Assembly (NCBI GenBank): GCA_030433805.1
Contig: JARUXA010000016.1
Coordinates: forward strand, 84,489-148,488
Direction of reading: 5' to 3'
From: Sphingomonas sp. PsM26
Lineage (GTDB): Bacteria > Pseudomonadota > Alphaproteobacteria > Sphingomonadales > Sphingomonadaceae
DNA: 64,000 bases
Shown here piece after piece: positions 8,694 to 18,859 of the stretch (within the stretch, counting starts at the first letter, position 1; every line of letters starts with the position of its first letter). The notes below the pieces were generated by a model. The model was not told the origin of the DNA. It saw nothing but the letters and a program-made list of their open reading frames with translations, and searched no databases. A program made the translations under genes and the position numbers.

Positions 8694-10722
8694 GGCGTAC
8701 CCCCGCCCGGACACGCCGATCCGCCGGGATCGGCGAGACCGCAGCACCGCCCGCCAGCGACAGATTCTCGCCCGCGGCGAACAGCTCGACCGCGCGCGTG
8801 ACCCGGTACCCGACGCGGGCGTCGAGCGTCACCGCGTCGCTGACCGGATACAGCAGCAACTGTGGCGTGGGCGAGAAGGCAAGCTGGCGCGTCGCGGAGG
8901 TGTAGCGCGCCACTCCGCTGAGCGTCACCGGGCCGATGTCATACCCGAGCACGACATTGGCCTTGTGCAGCGGCGTGGCCGACCGCGGCGCGAGCGCATA
9001 GGGAATCGGCAACGTTACCGGGGGCAATCGGTCATCGGTGTGCGTCCAGGTATAGTTCGCGCGCCACGTAAGCTTCGCGAGCGACCCCGACGCCGCTAGT
9101 TCGACGCCGTAGGTGGTATAGTCGCCGACCGCGCGGAACCGTGCGACGAGGGAGGGCAGCGGTGACAGGAACAGCTCGGTCTGCAGACCGTCACCCGGCG
9201 ACGCGATCGCGTCGCGGGTCCAGGTCGCGAACCCGGTCGCCTCCAGTTTCACGCCACCGAGCGGGTGGGTGTAGCCGATCTCGCCGCTCCATACCGTGAC
9301 GGGATCGATCTGCGGCGACCCCGCGACGAAGATCGGGACAGGGGAGGGGGTGATGATCGGCAGGCGAATGCCGAAGTTGACCAGCGACGGCAGCTGATAC
9401 CCGCGACCGCCGTTGATCCGCAGCAAACCGTCGGCGCCGGTGTGGACCAGCAATGCCGCGTTGAAGCTGAACCGCGTGAAGGCGCGGTCGAACGCGGCGG
9501 GATCGTCATAGACCGGCTGCGGCATCGCACCCGACTGGTGGAGCCAGAGCCGGTCCAGCCGCCCGGCAACCGTGAACGACACCTGCTCCAGCGGGTGCAG
9601 GTCGAGCATGGCATTGGCCGAGGCGACATCATAGGAGATGCGCTGTGCGAACTGATATTCGGACTCGAGCCGGTTGTTGCGATATTCGGCCCCGAGCCGC
9701 AGCGTATTCGCCATGTCGAGCCGGATCAGCGACGACGCTTGGCCGACGATGATGCGGTTCTTGTACTCGATCGGATCGGTGGCACCCGGCCCGGCACCAA
9801 CGCCATACTGCGCATCCAGCCAGTTGACGTAGCCGTTGACGGTCACGCCGCCCCAGCTGGTGTCGCGGGTCGCCGATCCGTGAATCGTGTCGCTGGTATA
9901 GTCCTGGTTCGACAGCAGCTGGCTCGGCAGATATTCGACCTGGCGATTGGTCGAATGGCCGCCGCCAAGCGCAACCTGCAGCGCGCCGAACGTGCCGTCG
10001 ACATCAGCGGACAGCTGATCGCTCGCGACATCGAAGACCATGTCGGGGCGGAGCAGCGTCGACGGGATGCGGCGTTCGTCCTCGCGCGCGCGGGCGGCGG
10101 CGAGCTTGATCCCGATGGAAGGCGTGACCGGCAGCAGCACCGACGCCGCCAGCTTGCTGATGTCGTGGTTGCCAAGCTCGGCGGTCGCGGTCGCCGAGGG
10201 GGCGGACGTCCCCCGTCGTGTGATGATGTTGACGACGCCGCTCGCGGCGTTGAAGCCGTACAGCGCGTTCGCCGGGCCGCGGACCAGCTCGATCTGCTGG
10301 ATTTCCTCGAGCTGGACGCCGAGCAGGTTCCAGTCGGTCATGCCGTAATGGTCGAGATAGACCTGCCGGCCGTCGACCAGGACAAGCAGCTTGGCATTGT
10401 AGGTCTGAACCCCACCGCGCACCGCGACGTCAGTCTGCCCCGCCGTCCAGCGGTTGACGTCGATTCCCGCGAGCGTCTTGAGCAGTCCGGGCACGTCGCG
10501 CGCCGGCGAGCGCGCGATGTCGTCGCGCGTGATGATCGTCGCGGAGGCGGGCAGCTCGGACGCGCGTTGCGGCGTGCCCGTAACGCTGGTCGTGACCGGC
10601 TCGCCGACGGTTGCCTGCAACGCCTGGTAATCGACCGCCTGGGCAAAGGCAGCAGCCGGGCTCAGCGCGGCGCCGATCGTGAGGACCGTGCGCAAGCTAT
10701 GGATACGCAAAGGAGCAAACAT
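8683..10722 (-). CDS. TonB-dependent receptor, BtuB/siderophore-like size
   Basis: A 679-residue outer-membrane receptor. The ATG at 10722 has AAGGA about 8 nt upstream, inside the end of the preceding gene, and lies 1 nt after its stop, so translation is probably coupled. The signal peptide ends PAAAFAQ. A TonB-box-like VTTSVTGTP precedes the plug (SATIITRDDIARSPARDVPGLL, VAVRGG, LLVLVDGRQVY, IELVRGPANALYGFNAASGVVNI) and a beta-barrel with terminal VRAGVRLAL. The plug is close to those of BtuB/CirA-type receptors rather than the very large sugar receptors. The ligand is unknown. Operon partners are a YfiR-like protein upstream and a chemoreceptor downstream, an arrangement suggesting sensing as well as, or instead of, transport. 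Confidence 0.9.
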   Translation of the reverse strand: MFAPLRIHSLRTVLTIGAALSPAAAFAQAVDYQALQATVGEPVTTSVTGTPQRASELPASATIITRDDIARSPARDVPGLLKTLAGIDVNRWTAGQTDVAVRGGVQTYNAKLLVLVDGRQVYLDHYGMTDWNLLGVQLEEIQQIELVRGPANALYGFNAASGVVNIITRRGTSAPSATATAELGNHDISKLAASVLLPVTPSIGIKLAAARAREDERRIPSTLLRPDMVFDVASDQLSADVDGTFGALQVALGGGHSTNRQVEYLPSQLLSNQDYTSDTIHGSATRDTSWGGVTVNGYVNWLDAQYGVGAGPGATDPIEYKNRIIVGQASSLIRLDMANTLRLGAEYRNNRLESEYQFAQRISYDVASANAMLDLHPLEQVSFTVAGRLDRLWLHQSGAMPQPVYDDPAAFDRAFTRFSFNAALLVHTGADGLLRINGGRGYQLPSLVNFGIRLPIITPSPVPIFVAGSPQIDPVTVWSGEIGYTHPLGGVKLEATGFATWTRDAIASPGDGLQTELFLSPLPSLVARFRAVGDYTTYGVELAASGSLAKLTWRANYTWTHTDDRLPPVTLPIPYALAPRSATPLHKANVVLGYDIGPVTLSGVARYTSATRQLAFSPTPQLLLYPVSDAVTLDARVGYRVTRAVELFAAGENLSLAGGAAVSPIPADRRVRAGVRLAL

Positions 10723-10723
10723 C

Positions 10724-11242
10724 TCAGATTTCCTTGACCAGCATCAGGAATGCCGAGCCGAAGCGGATTTTGGAGGCGCGCGCGGCGGCGCGGTTGACGA
10801 TGATCTGGGTCTTGGGCGCCGAGGTGATGCCGACCACGCACCGGCTCGCCTGGACACAGGCCGTATCGGACGAGATCGTCAGGACCGACGATCTGGCAGC
10901 CGCGGCGGCGATTCCGCCCTGTTCGGCGCGCAACCCTGTGGTGACGAAGGCGATGTCGAAGCCGCTCAACGAACCCATCGTGCCGATCGGCAGACGGCGG
11001 GCACGAATCGCACTGCGACCGGCGGCGAGACCCGATCCGATCGAGCGTTCGATCGCATTGGCTTCCGCTTCCGAGGCCGCATTGTCGGGGTCGAACAGGA
11101 TCGCCGCCGCGACCGTTCCGCTGGGCGGCGGCTGAAGGAAGGAAACGACTCGCGCCGCGATCGGCACGTTGAGTTCCGCGCTCGACGGCGCGGCCACGAC
11201 CAGCACCATAACGGCGCACATGGATGACCAGGATTTGAACAC
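10724..11242 (-). CDS. YfiR-like (DUF4154) periplasmic protein
   Basis: A 172-residue exported protein. I chose the GTG at 11242 because AGGGGGT lies immediately upstream and the frame then opens with a signal peptide (SMCAVMVLVVAAPSSA). The C-terminal part matches the YfiR pattern: a VLTISSDTACVQASRC segment, then CVVGITS, an IVNRAAARAS segment and a final GSAFLMLVKEI helix. YfiR-family proteins are periplasmic regulators, best known for restraining the membrane diguanylate cyclase YfiN. No diguanylate cyclase is present here; the operon continues with a TonB receptor (1-nt gap) and a chemoreceptor. The two Cys around QASRC could form the disulfide typical of YfiR. Three GGTTAA-type repeats lie upstream. 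Confidence 0.8.
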   Translation of the reverse strand: MFKSWSSMCAVMVLVVAAPSSAELNVPIAARVVSFLQPPPSGTVAAAILFDPDNAASEAEANAIERSIGSGLAAGRSAIRARRLPIGTMGSLSGFDIAFVTTGLRAEQGGIAAAAARSSVLTISSDTACVQASRCVVGITSAPKTQIIVNRAAARASKIRFGSAFLMLVKEI

Positions 11243-11292
11243 GCTACCCCCTACACGACGATCAGCGTCATCGCAGGCGGGCGTCTCCAATC

Positions 11293-11321
11293 GGTTAACA
11301 CGGCGGTTAAGTGGCGGTTAG
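11293..11321 (-). promoter_or_regulatory. Direct repeats of GGTTAA/G upstream of the YfiR-like operon
   Basis: Three copies of GGTTA(A/G) start at 11293, 11305 and 11316, 12 and 11 nt apart, about 50-80 nt upstream of the GTG at 11242. On the coding strand they read TTAACCG. Roughly one helical turn between copies suggests one protein binding one face of the DNA. The halves resemble CtrA half-sites, but the spacer between TTAA blocks is 8 rather than the usual 7. Confidence 0.4.
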
Positions 11322-11407
11322 GTAGGCAATATTTTGGATCTGCGGTCGCTGTGCGCATTCCGCACGAGGGGCTTTCCTCGTCATGCTTCAGGCGATTTCG
11401 CTGCGCG

Positions 11408-12223
11408 TCAGACCTCAAGCGTGCGGCCGTGGCGACCGGCGAGGTCGACGATGTAATGCCATGCGACGCGTCCAGAACGACTGCCGCGGCGAGTCGCCCA
11501 GCCGACTGCATCCGTGGGGTCGAACGGCAGGTCGTGCGCGGTCGCATAAGCGCGGACGATCGCCAGATAGCCGTCCTGATCGACGACATGGAACCCGAGG
11601 CTCAGTCCGAATCGGTCCGCCAGCGCAAGGCCGTCATCGGCGGCGTCGCGCGGATTGACCGCGTTCGGCTGGTCGATCAGGTCGCGCGGGACGAGATGGC
11701 GGCGGTTCGACGTGACCACGAGCCGCGCATTGGCCGGCCGCGCCTCCGCGCCCCCATCCAGCATCGAGCGCAGCGCGCGCCCGTCGGCGGCCGCATCGAA
11801 CCCGAGATCGTCGAGGAACAGTAGGAATGCCCGCGGAACGTCCGCGATCAGGCGGAACAGCGCGGGCAAGGTATCGAGCTGCGGCGTGACGATCTCAATC
11901 AGCGCAAGGTTTCCGTCGGCCGCCTGCACTGCGCCAGTCACGCTCTTGACCAGCGCGGACTTGCCCGACCCGCGCGCGCCCCACAGCAGGACGTCGTGGG
12001 CGGCGGCACCGTCCGCCAGACGCTCCGCGGTCGCGAGTAGCGCGGCTTTCTGGGCATCGATGCCATGCAGCCGGTCGAGTGGCAGCGGGCGAAACGCACG
12101 CACCGGTTCGAGCGCCACGCCGCGCCAGACATAGGCCTGGTGCGCGGAGGGATCGGCCGACTCTGCCTGGGGCGGGGACAGGCGTTCGAGCGCGGCGGCG
12201 ATACGGGCGAGCGGTTTGGTCAT
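11408..12223 (-). CDS. DUF815-type P-loop ATPase
   Basis: A 271-residue AAA-like ATPase of the DUF815 family, starting at the ATG at 12223 (MTKPLARI). A helical N-terminus and a conserved LHGIDAQK lead to Walker A in LLWGARGSGKSALVKS (near residue 90) and Walker B in FLLFLDDLGFD. Then come a LVVTSNRRHLVPR sensor-like segment, with DRFGLSLGFHV and the terminal SGRVAWHYIVDL. DUF815 proteins are widely conserved cytoplasmic ATPases of unknown function. The family reading is secure, the role unknown. The gene has no close co-directional partner. Confidence 0.88.
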   Translation of the reverse strand: MTKPLARIAAALERLSPPQAESADPSAHQAYVWRGVALEPVRAFRPLPLDRLHGIDAQKAALLATAERLADGAAAHDVLLWGARGSGKSALVKSVTGAVQAADGNLALIEIVTPQLDTLPALFRLIADVPRAFLLFLDDLGFDAAADGRALRSMLDGGAEARPANARLVVTSNRRHLVPRDLIDQPNAVNPRDAADDGLALADRFGLSLGFHVVDQDGYLAIVRAYATAHDLPFDPTDAVGWATRRGSRSGRVAWHYIVDLAGRHGRTLEV

Positions 12224-12285
12224 CGCCGGAGTGCTACACGCCGCGGCGGGGTATCGCCAGCAGGAGCGCGGCATTGGGGATTGTA

Positions 12286-12440
12286 ATGCCCGAACAGTCT
12301 GACGATCTTGCGGATACCCTGCTTGCCTCGACGGAAGCCCGACAGGGACTCTGTCGGCGATGGAGGCCGATCTGGCGGAAATCGACAAAGAAGGGTTGAA
12401 GGCGGGAGCCCGCGCGGGCATCGCGGGTTATCAGGTGTAA
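12286..12440 (+). pseudogene. Small hypothetical gene split by a one-base frameshift
   Basis: From the ATG at 12286 the frame reads MPEQSDDLADTLLASTEARQG, then becomes unlike a protein and stops at 12399. The next frame carries a matching continuation (AMEADLAEIDKEGLKAGARA, ending GYQV before the TAA at 12438). Adding one G near 12345-12347 joins both into a coherent 51-residue acidic/helical protein. This is either a real frameshift, a sequencing error in the GGGAC run, or chance. A weak GGGGATT site precedes the ATG. No function is known. Confidence 0.45.
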
Positions 12441-12476
12441 GCGCGCGTTATAGCGAGCGGAGAAGAGGAATTTTGT

Positions 12477-13538
12477 ATGTCGCAGTCCACGTCGATCGTT
12501 CCGGTTATCCTGTCGGGCGGATCGGGGACTAGACTGTGGCCGATGTCGACGCCCGAGATGCCCAAGCAGATGCTGGCACTGACGGCGGACGAAACGATGC
12601 TCCAGCTGACTGCGCTGCGCGCACAGGGGGAGACGTTCGCCGCGCCGATCGTCGTGGCGAATGCTCGCCATGTGGACATGGTGGAAGCACAGCTGGAGGC
12701 GATTTCCGCTGCACCGCAGGCGCTTATTCTCGAACCAGCCGGGCGCAACACGGCACCTGCGATCGCGCTGGCGGCATTGGTGGCGGCAGGCGATGCGCCG
12801 CTGCTGGTGACGCCGTCGGACCACGTGATCCTCGACGTGCCCGCCTTTCATGCGGCGATCCAAGCGGCGTTGCCGCTGGTCGAGCAGGGGTGGCTGGTGA
12901 CCTTCGGTATCGATCCGCAAGCGCCGGAGACGGGCTATGGCTGGATTCGTATCGGCGAGGAGATTTCGGGGGGCGTCCACCGCGTCGCCAATTTCGTCGA
13001 GAAGCCGCCGCGCGATGCCGCCGAGGCAATGCTGGCGGCGGGCGATCACGCCTGGAACGGCGGGATCTTCCTGTTCCGCGCCGATGCGTATCTTGCCGCA
13101 CTCGCGACCCACGCGCCCGAGATGCTCGCCGCCTGCGAGAAGGCGATGACGAGCGCGCGCCGCGAGGGAACGCGCGTGTTTCCGGATGCAGCGGCGTTTG
13201 CGGCGGCACCGTCCGATTCGATCGATTATGCCGTGATGGAAAAGGCCGAGCGCGTCGCGGTCGTCCCCGTCAGCATGGGGTGGAGCGATCTCGGCAGCTG
13301 GGATGCGCTCCACGAAATCAGCGAGCGCGATGCCGACGGCAACGCGCACGGTGGGCAGGGCGACGGCGAAGTCATCGCGATCGACACCAAGAACTGCCTG
13401 GTTCGTAGCGACGGCGCGCGGGTCGCGTTGGTCGGGGTCGAGGATCTGATCGTCGTGGCCAGCGGCAAGGACATCCTGATCCTCCCGCGCGGGCGGAGCC
13501 AGGAGGTCAAGGCACTGATCGAGGCGATGAAGCGCTGA
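12477..13538 (+). CDS. manC: Mannose-1-phosphate guanylyltransferase
   Basis: A 353-residue enzyme that makes GDP-mannose from mannose-1-phosphate and GTP, supplying polysaccharide synthesis. The ATG at 12477 follows AGAGGA. The nucleotide-binding signature GGSGTRLWP is near residue 14, with PKQ following. Further hallmarks are LEPAGRNTAPAIALAA, VTPSDH, ETGYGWIRIG, FVEKP, WNGGIFLFRADAYL, SIDYAVMEKAE and VSMGWSDLGSWDAL. The C-terminus stops after a short beta-helix segment, so the phosphomannose isomerase half of the bifunctional enzymes is absent. It is a single-gene unit closed by a strong hairpin. The alternative name cpsB applies to the same family. Confidence 0.92.
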   Translation: MSQSTSIVPVILSGGSGTRLWPMSTPEMPKQMLALTADETMLQLTALRAQGETFAAPIVVANARHVDMVEAQLEAISAAPQALILEPAGRNTAPAIALAALVAAGDAPLLVTPSDHVILDVPAFHAAIQAALPLVEQGWLVTFGIDPQAPETGYGWIRIGEEISGGVHRVANFVEKPPRDAAEAMLAAGDHAWNGGIFLFRADAYLAALATHAPEMLAACEKAMTSARREGTRVFPDAAAFAAAPSDSIDYAVMEKAERVAVVPVSMGWSDLGSWDALHEISERDADGNAHGGQGDGEVIAIDTKNCLVRSDGARVALVGVEDLIVVASGKDILILPRGRSQEVKALIEAMKR

Positions 13539-13550
13539 TGGAGGAACGAT

Positions 13551-13577
13551 CCCCCCGCCGCCTGGTGCGGCGGGGGG
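13551..13577. terminator. GC-rich hairpin between convergent manC and receptor genes
   Basis: A perfect 11-bp stem (CCCCCCGCCGC / GCGGCGGGGGG) with a CTGGT loop lies between the stop codons of two convergent genes. It lacks a T-tract but is placed as a shared terminator. Confidence 0.65.
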
Positions 13578-13584
13578 AGTAGCG

Positions 13585-16365
13585 TCAGAAGGCCAGCTGG
13601 ACGCCGACGCGGAAGCTCTGGCGATAGCGTTCGTTCTCGATCACTTGCGTCTTGACCGCCTGATAGCGGCGCCACGGGGAATCGAGCAGATTGCTCGCCT
13701 CGACGAACAGCGTGTACGCCTTGACCGGCGAGAAACCGATCCGCGCGTCGAGCGAATTGTTCTCACCCGTATATTGGTCGGTCGCGGTCGAATCCCCCAG
13801 CGTGTCGAGATAGGCCGAGCGATAGGTGTAGGCGAGCCGCGCGGTCAGGCCGTATTTCTCGTAGAAGATCTGCGCGGTGCCGATGTATTTCGATTGGAGG
13901 AAGTTGGGCACCTTGTCCGCGCGATTGGGGACGCCGCGCGCGGACCCGTCGGTGTAAGTGAAGTTGCCCGACACGCCGAGGCCATCGAGCGGCGAGGGCA
14001 GGAAGTGCAGCTGGGTCTGCAGGTTCGCCTCGACCCCGTAGAGCTCGGCGCTCTGCGCGTTGATCGGCTGCGTCACCAGCGCGTTGCTGAAGGTGACGCC
14101 GCCGAACGTCCCCGCGCGGTTGACCCCTGCGGTAAAGATCGGATCGTCGAGATGCTTGTAGAAGGCGGCGACCGACAGAATGCCCTGGCCCGGCAGGTAA
14201 TATTCCGCCGACAGATCCCCCGCGACCGCCTTGTACGGCTTGAGCGCGGGGTTGCCGAGCGCGACCACGCCCTTGTTGTTCGTCGTGTCCGATACGCTCG
14301 TATAAGGCGCGAGATCGGCATAATTGGGCCGGCCGATCGCGGTGGTCGCTGCCGCACGCAGCACCAGCCTGTCGGTCGCGTCGAAGCGGACGTTCAGGTC
14401 GGGGAAGGCGTCGGTGTAGCGCCGCGTATTGACGACGTTGAAGCCCTGGCTCGCGGTCGAGGCGGTGGTGAAGGACTTGCCCTTGTACGTGCCGTCGGTG
14501 TGCTCGACCCGGACGCCCGGAATGATCGTGAGCGCATCGAACTTGAACGTGCCCATCACGTATCCGGCGAAGACCTTCTCGCTCAAATCGTAATCGTTGA
14601 CCAGCGAGTTGGCGAGGCTGCCCGCCGCGTCGAGCGTGCGTGCGCCGGGGTTGGTGACGGTGTAATAGGTCTGCGCGCGATCGTAATCGATCCGCGGACC
14701 GACCGCATAGCGACCGTCGTAGATCGTGCTACCGTCGTTGCTAGACGCGCCGGTCGTCGAAAGATTGCCCGCGGTCAGATTATACTGCTGGAAATCGCGG
14801 TTGTTGGTCTTGTCGGTCTGCTGGAACTTGCCGCCGAGCTTGATCGTGCTGTCGCTGCCGAGCCCGATCGGGACGGTCAAATCGGCGCGGCCCTGGTACA
14901 GATCCTCCGCAGCGCGACGCCGGTCGTAATTGACGCGGTAGCCGCTGAAGAGGGCGGGGTTGGTCGGCGTCGCATTGGCGGTGTTGACGGTGAACAAAGG
15001 ATCGCTGCGATCGAGCGACAGGCCGGTAAGCGCGGTGCTGCCGGTGCGGAACGAATATTCCGAGCGGAGCGGGTCCTTCTTGAGCGCCTTGCTGTAGGTG
15101 CCGCTGACTTCGACCTGGGATCCGCCGAACCCGACCTTGCCGCCCAACTGGCCGGTAAAGGTCGAATCGTCCTCGTTGCGCAGCCGCAGGAAGCGCGTCC
15201 CACGCGAACTGAACGTGCCCCCCGCCGCGACCGTCGCGGTCTGCGGGATCTCGATGCGGAACTGGTCGCGCGTTTCGTGATCCTTGAACGCCGAATAGAG
15301 TGTGCGGAGATAGACGCTGGTGGTCGCGTTCGGGCGCCAGTCGAAATTGCCGACCGCGCCGTAGCGGGTGCGCGTGAGGTTGTAATCGCGGACGCGGAAA
15401 TCGTCGGGCACGTCGACGCCGTTGACCGTCTTCCAGTTGGACGATCCCTGGAAATTCTCGGACTCGATCGGGCGGCGCGAATAGTTGGCTGACAACACGA
15501 TCCCGAAGGTCTTGTCCGCACCGAAGCGCGAGCCAGCGGTGATGTCGCCCTCATAAGGGCTGCGGCTGTTGAGATTGTTGTAGCCGTTGACGAGCCGCGC
15601 GTTGGCGAACGCCTTGGTCCGGTCGAATGCGGTCAGCGTGTCGATGTCGACCTGGCCCGCGATCGCGTTGGCGTCGCGATCGGGGGTGAGCGACTTGATG
15701 ACGGTGACCGAGCCGATCAGCGACGACGGGATATCGTCGAGCTTGACCTGGCGACCCTCGGGCTCGGGGGCAGGGGCGGTCTGGCCGTTGATCGTGACGT
15801 TGGCGAGGTTCGGGTTGGCGCCGCGAATGATGACGTAGCGGCCTTCGCCCTGATCGTTGGCGACCGAGATGCCGGGCAGGCGACGGACCGCTTCGGCGAC
15901 GTTCTGGTCGGGCAGCTTGCCGACGTCATTCGCGTTGAGCCTATCCTGGATGAAATTCGACGTGCGCTTCGCTTGCAGCGCGCGGCGGTCGGCGGCGCGC
16001 TGGCCGGTGACGACGATGTCGTTGCCAGCGGGGTCGGCGATCGGCGGGTCGAGCCGGAATTCCACGACAGTCGGGGCATCGCTCGAGACCGCCGCGCGCG
16101 TGGCGCGGGGGTAACCGACGTAGCGGAAGGTCAGCTCGACCGGGCCGGCGGGAAGATCGCGCAGGACGAACATGCCGTCGTCGTCGGCGACCGCGCTGCG
16201 GTCGCCTGCCGTGACGGTTGCGCCCGGAAGCGCGTTGCCCGTCGCGGGATCGACGACGCGCCCGGCGACGTCTGCGGCAAAGGCCGTGGTTGCGGTCGAA
16301 GCAAGCAGGGCAGCACAAAGCGCCGCCCGAGGCGCGCACGTGCGCGCCCGGAAGTTTCCGAACAT
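13585..16365 (-). CDS. TonB-dependent receptor with N-terminal carboxypeptidase-regulatory-like domain
   Basis: A 926-residue outer-membrane transporter. The signal peptide ends TATTAFAA. Next comes a beta-sandwich of the carboxypeptidase regulatory type (VAGRVVDPATGNALPGATV, FVLRDLPAG, VELTFRYVGY), then a TonB-box-like DIVVTGQRA near residue 115. The plug contains VGKLPDQNVAEAVRRLPGI and GRYVIIRGANPNL. The barrel ends RQSFRVGVQLAF. This architecture is common among large sugar or oligosaccharide receptors of sphingomonads and Caulobacter. No hydrolase lies beside it, so the ligand cannot be guessed. It is transcribed away from groEL and terminates against manC. Confidence 0.9.
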   Translation of the reverse strand: MFGNFRARTCAPRAALCAALLASTATTAFAADVAGRVVDPATGNALPGATVTAGDRSAVADDDGMFVLRDLPAGPVELTFRYVGYPRATRAAVSSDAPTVVEFRLDPPIADPAGNDIVVTGQRAADRRALQAKRTSNFIQDRLNANDVGKLPDQNVAEAVRRLPGISVANDQGEGRYVIIRGANPNLANVTINGQTAPAPEPEGRQVKLDDIPSSLIGSVTVIKSLTPDRDANAIAGQVDIDTLTAFDRTKAFANARLVNGYNNLNSRSPYEGDITAGSRFGADKTFGIVLSANYSRRPIESENFQGSSNWKTVNGVDVPDDFRVRDYNLTRTRYGAVGNFDWRPNATTSVYLRTLYSAFKDHETRDQFRIEIPQTATVAAGGTFSSRGTRFLRLRNEDDSTFTGQLGGKVGFGGSQVEVSGTYSKALKKDPLRSEYSFRTGSTALTGLSLDRSDPLFTVNTANATPTNPALFSGYRVNYDRRRAAEDLYQGRADLTVPIGLGSDSTIKLGGKFQQTDKTNNRDFQQYNLTAGNLSTTGASSNDGSTIYDGRYAVGPRIDYDRAQTYYTVTNPGARTLDAAGSLANSLVNDYDLSEKVFAGYVMGTFKFDALTIIPGVRVEHTDGTYKGKSFTTASTASQGFNVVNTRRYTDAFPDLNVRFDATDRLVLRAAATTAIGRPNYADLAPYTSVSDTTNNKGVVALGNPALKPYKAVAGDLSAEYYLPGQGILSVAAFYKHLDDPIFTAGVNRAGTFGGVTFSNALVTQPINAQSAELYGVEANLQTQLHFLPSPLDGLGVSGNFTYTDGSARGVPNRADKVPNFLQSKYIGTAQIFYEKYGLTARLAYTYRSAYLDTLGDSTATDQYTGENNSLDARIGFSPVKAYTLFVEASNLLDSPWRRYQAVKTQVIENERYRQSFRVGVQLAF

Positions 16366-16494
16366 TAGCGATTTCCCCTGACAAAGGCCGGGGGTTCCCG
16401 GTCCTTCGTGATCCTGGCGCGCTACCCGATGTTCATGACGGCAGCGTGACGGTCGGGCGGATCACGTGGGAATCGTGCGCCTTTCCTGTTCCAT

Positions 16495-16530
16495 ACGAAA
16501 AGGGCCGGGGGATTGCTCCCCCGGCCCTTC
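16495..16530 (-). terminator. Rho-independent terminator of groESL
   Basis: A stem of 11-12 bp (AGGGCCGGGGG / CCCCCGGCCCT) with a 6-nt loop. Read on the minus strand the stem is followed by TTTTCG, a short T-tract. It lies about 90 nt past the groEL stop. The rest of 16366-16620 holds only upstream sequence of the receptor gene, with no gene. Confidence 0.8.
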
Positions 16531-16620
16531 GCGTTGGTCCAGCCGATGGTGGCCGGGCAGGTCCGGTTTCTCCGGATCCGTCGGGCCCGCGTGGCTTTCG
16601 CCAGCGCAGGCCCTGTCGGA

Positions 16621-18267
<1,647 letters not shown>

Positions 18268-18320
18268 GGTGGGCTACCCTTTCAGAAGTTGAAGATAGTG
18301 AAGGTCGTTTACGGAAGAAT

Positions 18321-18608
18321 TCAGGCAACGATGCCGAGAATGTCCGATTCCTTCATGATCAGAAGGTCTTCGCCGTCGATCTTGATTTCGGTGCCGGACC
18401 ATTTGCCGAATAGCACCTTGTCGCCAGCCTTGACTTCGAGCGGGTGGATTTCACCGGCTTCGTTACGCGCGCCAGTGCCGGCGGCGACGACTTCGCCTTC
18501 CTGCGGCTTTTCCTTGGCGGTTTCCGGGATGATGATCCCGCCTGCGGTCTTCTCTTCTGCCTCTACGCGGCGGACGAGGACGCGGTCGTGCAACGGACGA
18601 AAGTTCAT
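18321..18608 (-). CDS. groES: Co-chaperonin GroES (10 kDa)
   Basis: A 95-residue lid protein of the GroEL cage. It begins MNFRPLHDRVLVRRVE, has the mobile loop EEKTAGGIIIPETAKEKP that docks on GroEL, and continues with KAGDKVLFGKWSGTEIKIDGEDLLIMKE. Length and sequence are standard. It is the first gene of groESL, with a CIRCE operator about 30 nt upstream of its start. Confidence 0.98.
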   Translation of the reverse strand: MNFRPLHDRVLVRRVEAEEKTAGGIIIPETAKEKPQEGEVVAAGTGARNEAGEIHPLEVKAGDKVLFGKWSGTEIKIDGEDLLIMKESDILGIVA

Positions 18609-18638
18609 GCGCGGAGTCCCTTATCTTGTGAACAGCTG

Positions 18639-18665
18639 TTGGCACTCGCCATCGGTGAGTGCCAG
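18639..18665 (-). promoter_or_regulatory. CIRCE element (HrcA operator)
   Basis: The inverted repeat TTGGCACTC-N9-GAGTGCCAG matches the CIRCE consensus TTAGCACTC-N9-GAGTGCTAA closely, with the exact 9-nt spacer. It lies upstream of groES, where HrcA represses groESL at normal temperature. The site is also about 195 nt upstream of the divergent sppA start, in the shared 18609-18859 gap. Confidence 0.9.
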
Positions 18666-18859
18666 CACACCGCATATGCGTACGCCACCCAGCATCGTCA
18701 ATACGGGCGATCCGCGATTCTCTGGTCAGCCGGTCCTATTCACGGGCAGGCCGAACCGCCCCGCAAAAGCTGTGTTGTGCCGCTAACACGCATTTACTCC
18801 GCACGGGGGCTGCTCTAGCTGTACGCAGGATTTTTCCGCATTTGCAGGGAGCGGCGCAG

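Noticed and set aside
12234..13349. A 371-codon minus-strand frame opposite manC
   Set aside because: Shadow of manC, which has all nucleotidyltransferase motifs.
13645..15492. A 615-codon plus-strand frame opposite the third receptor
   Set aside because: Shadow frame with repetitive Arg/Glu/Val composition and no start site.
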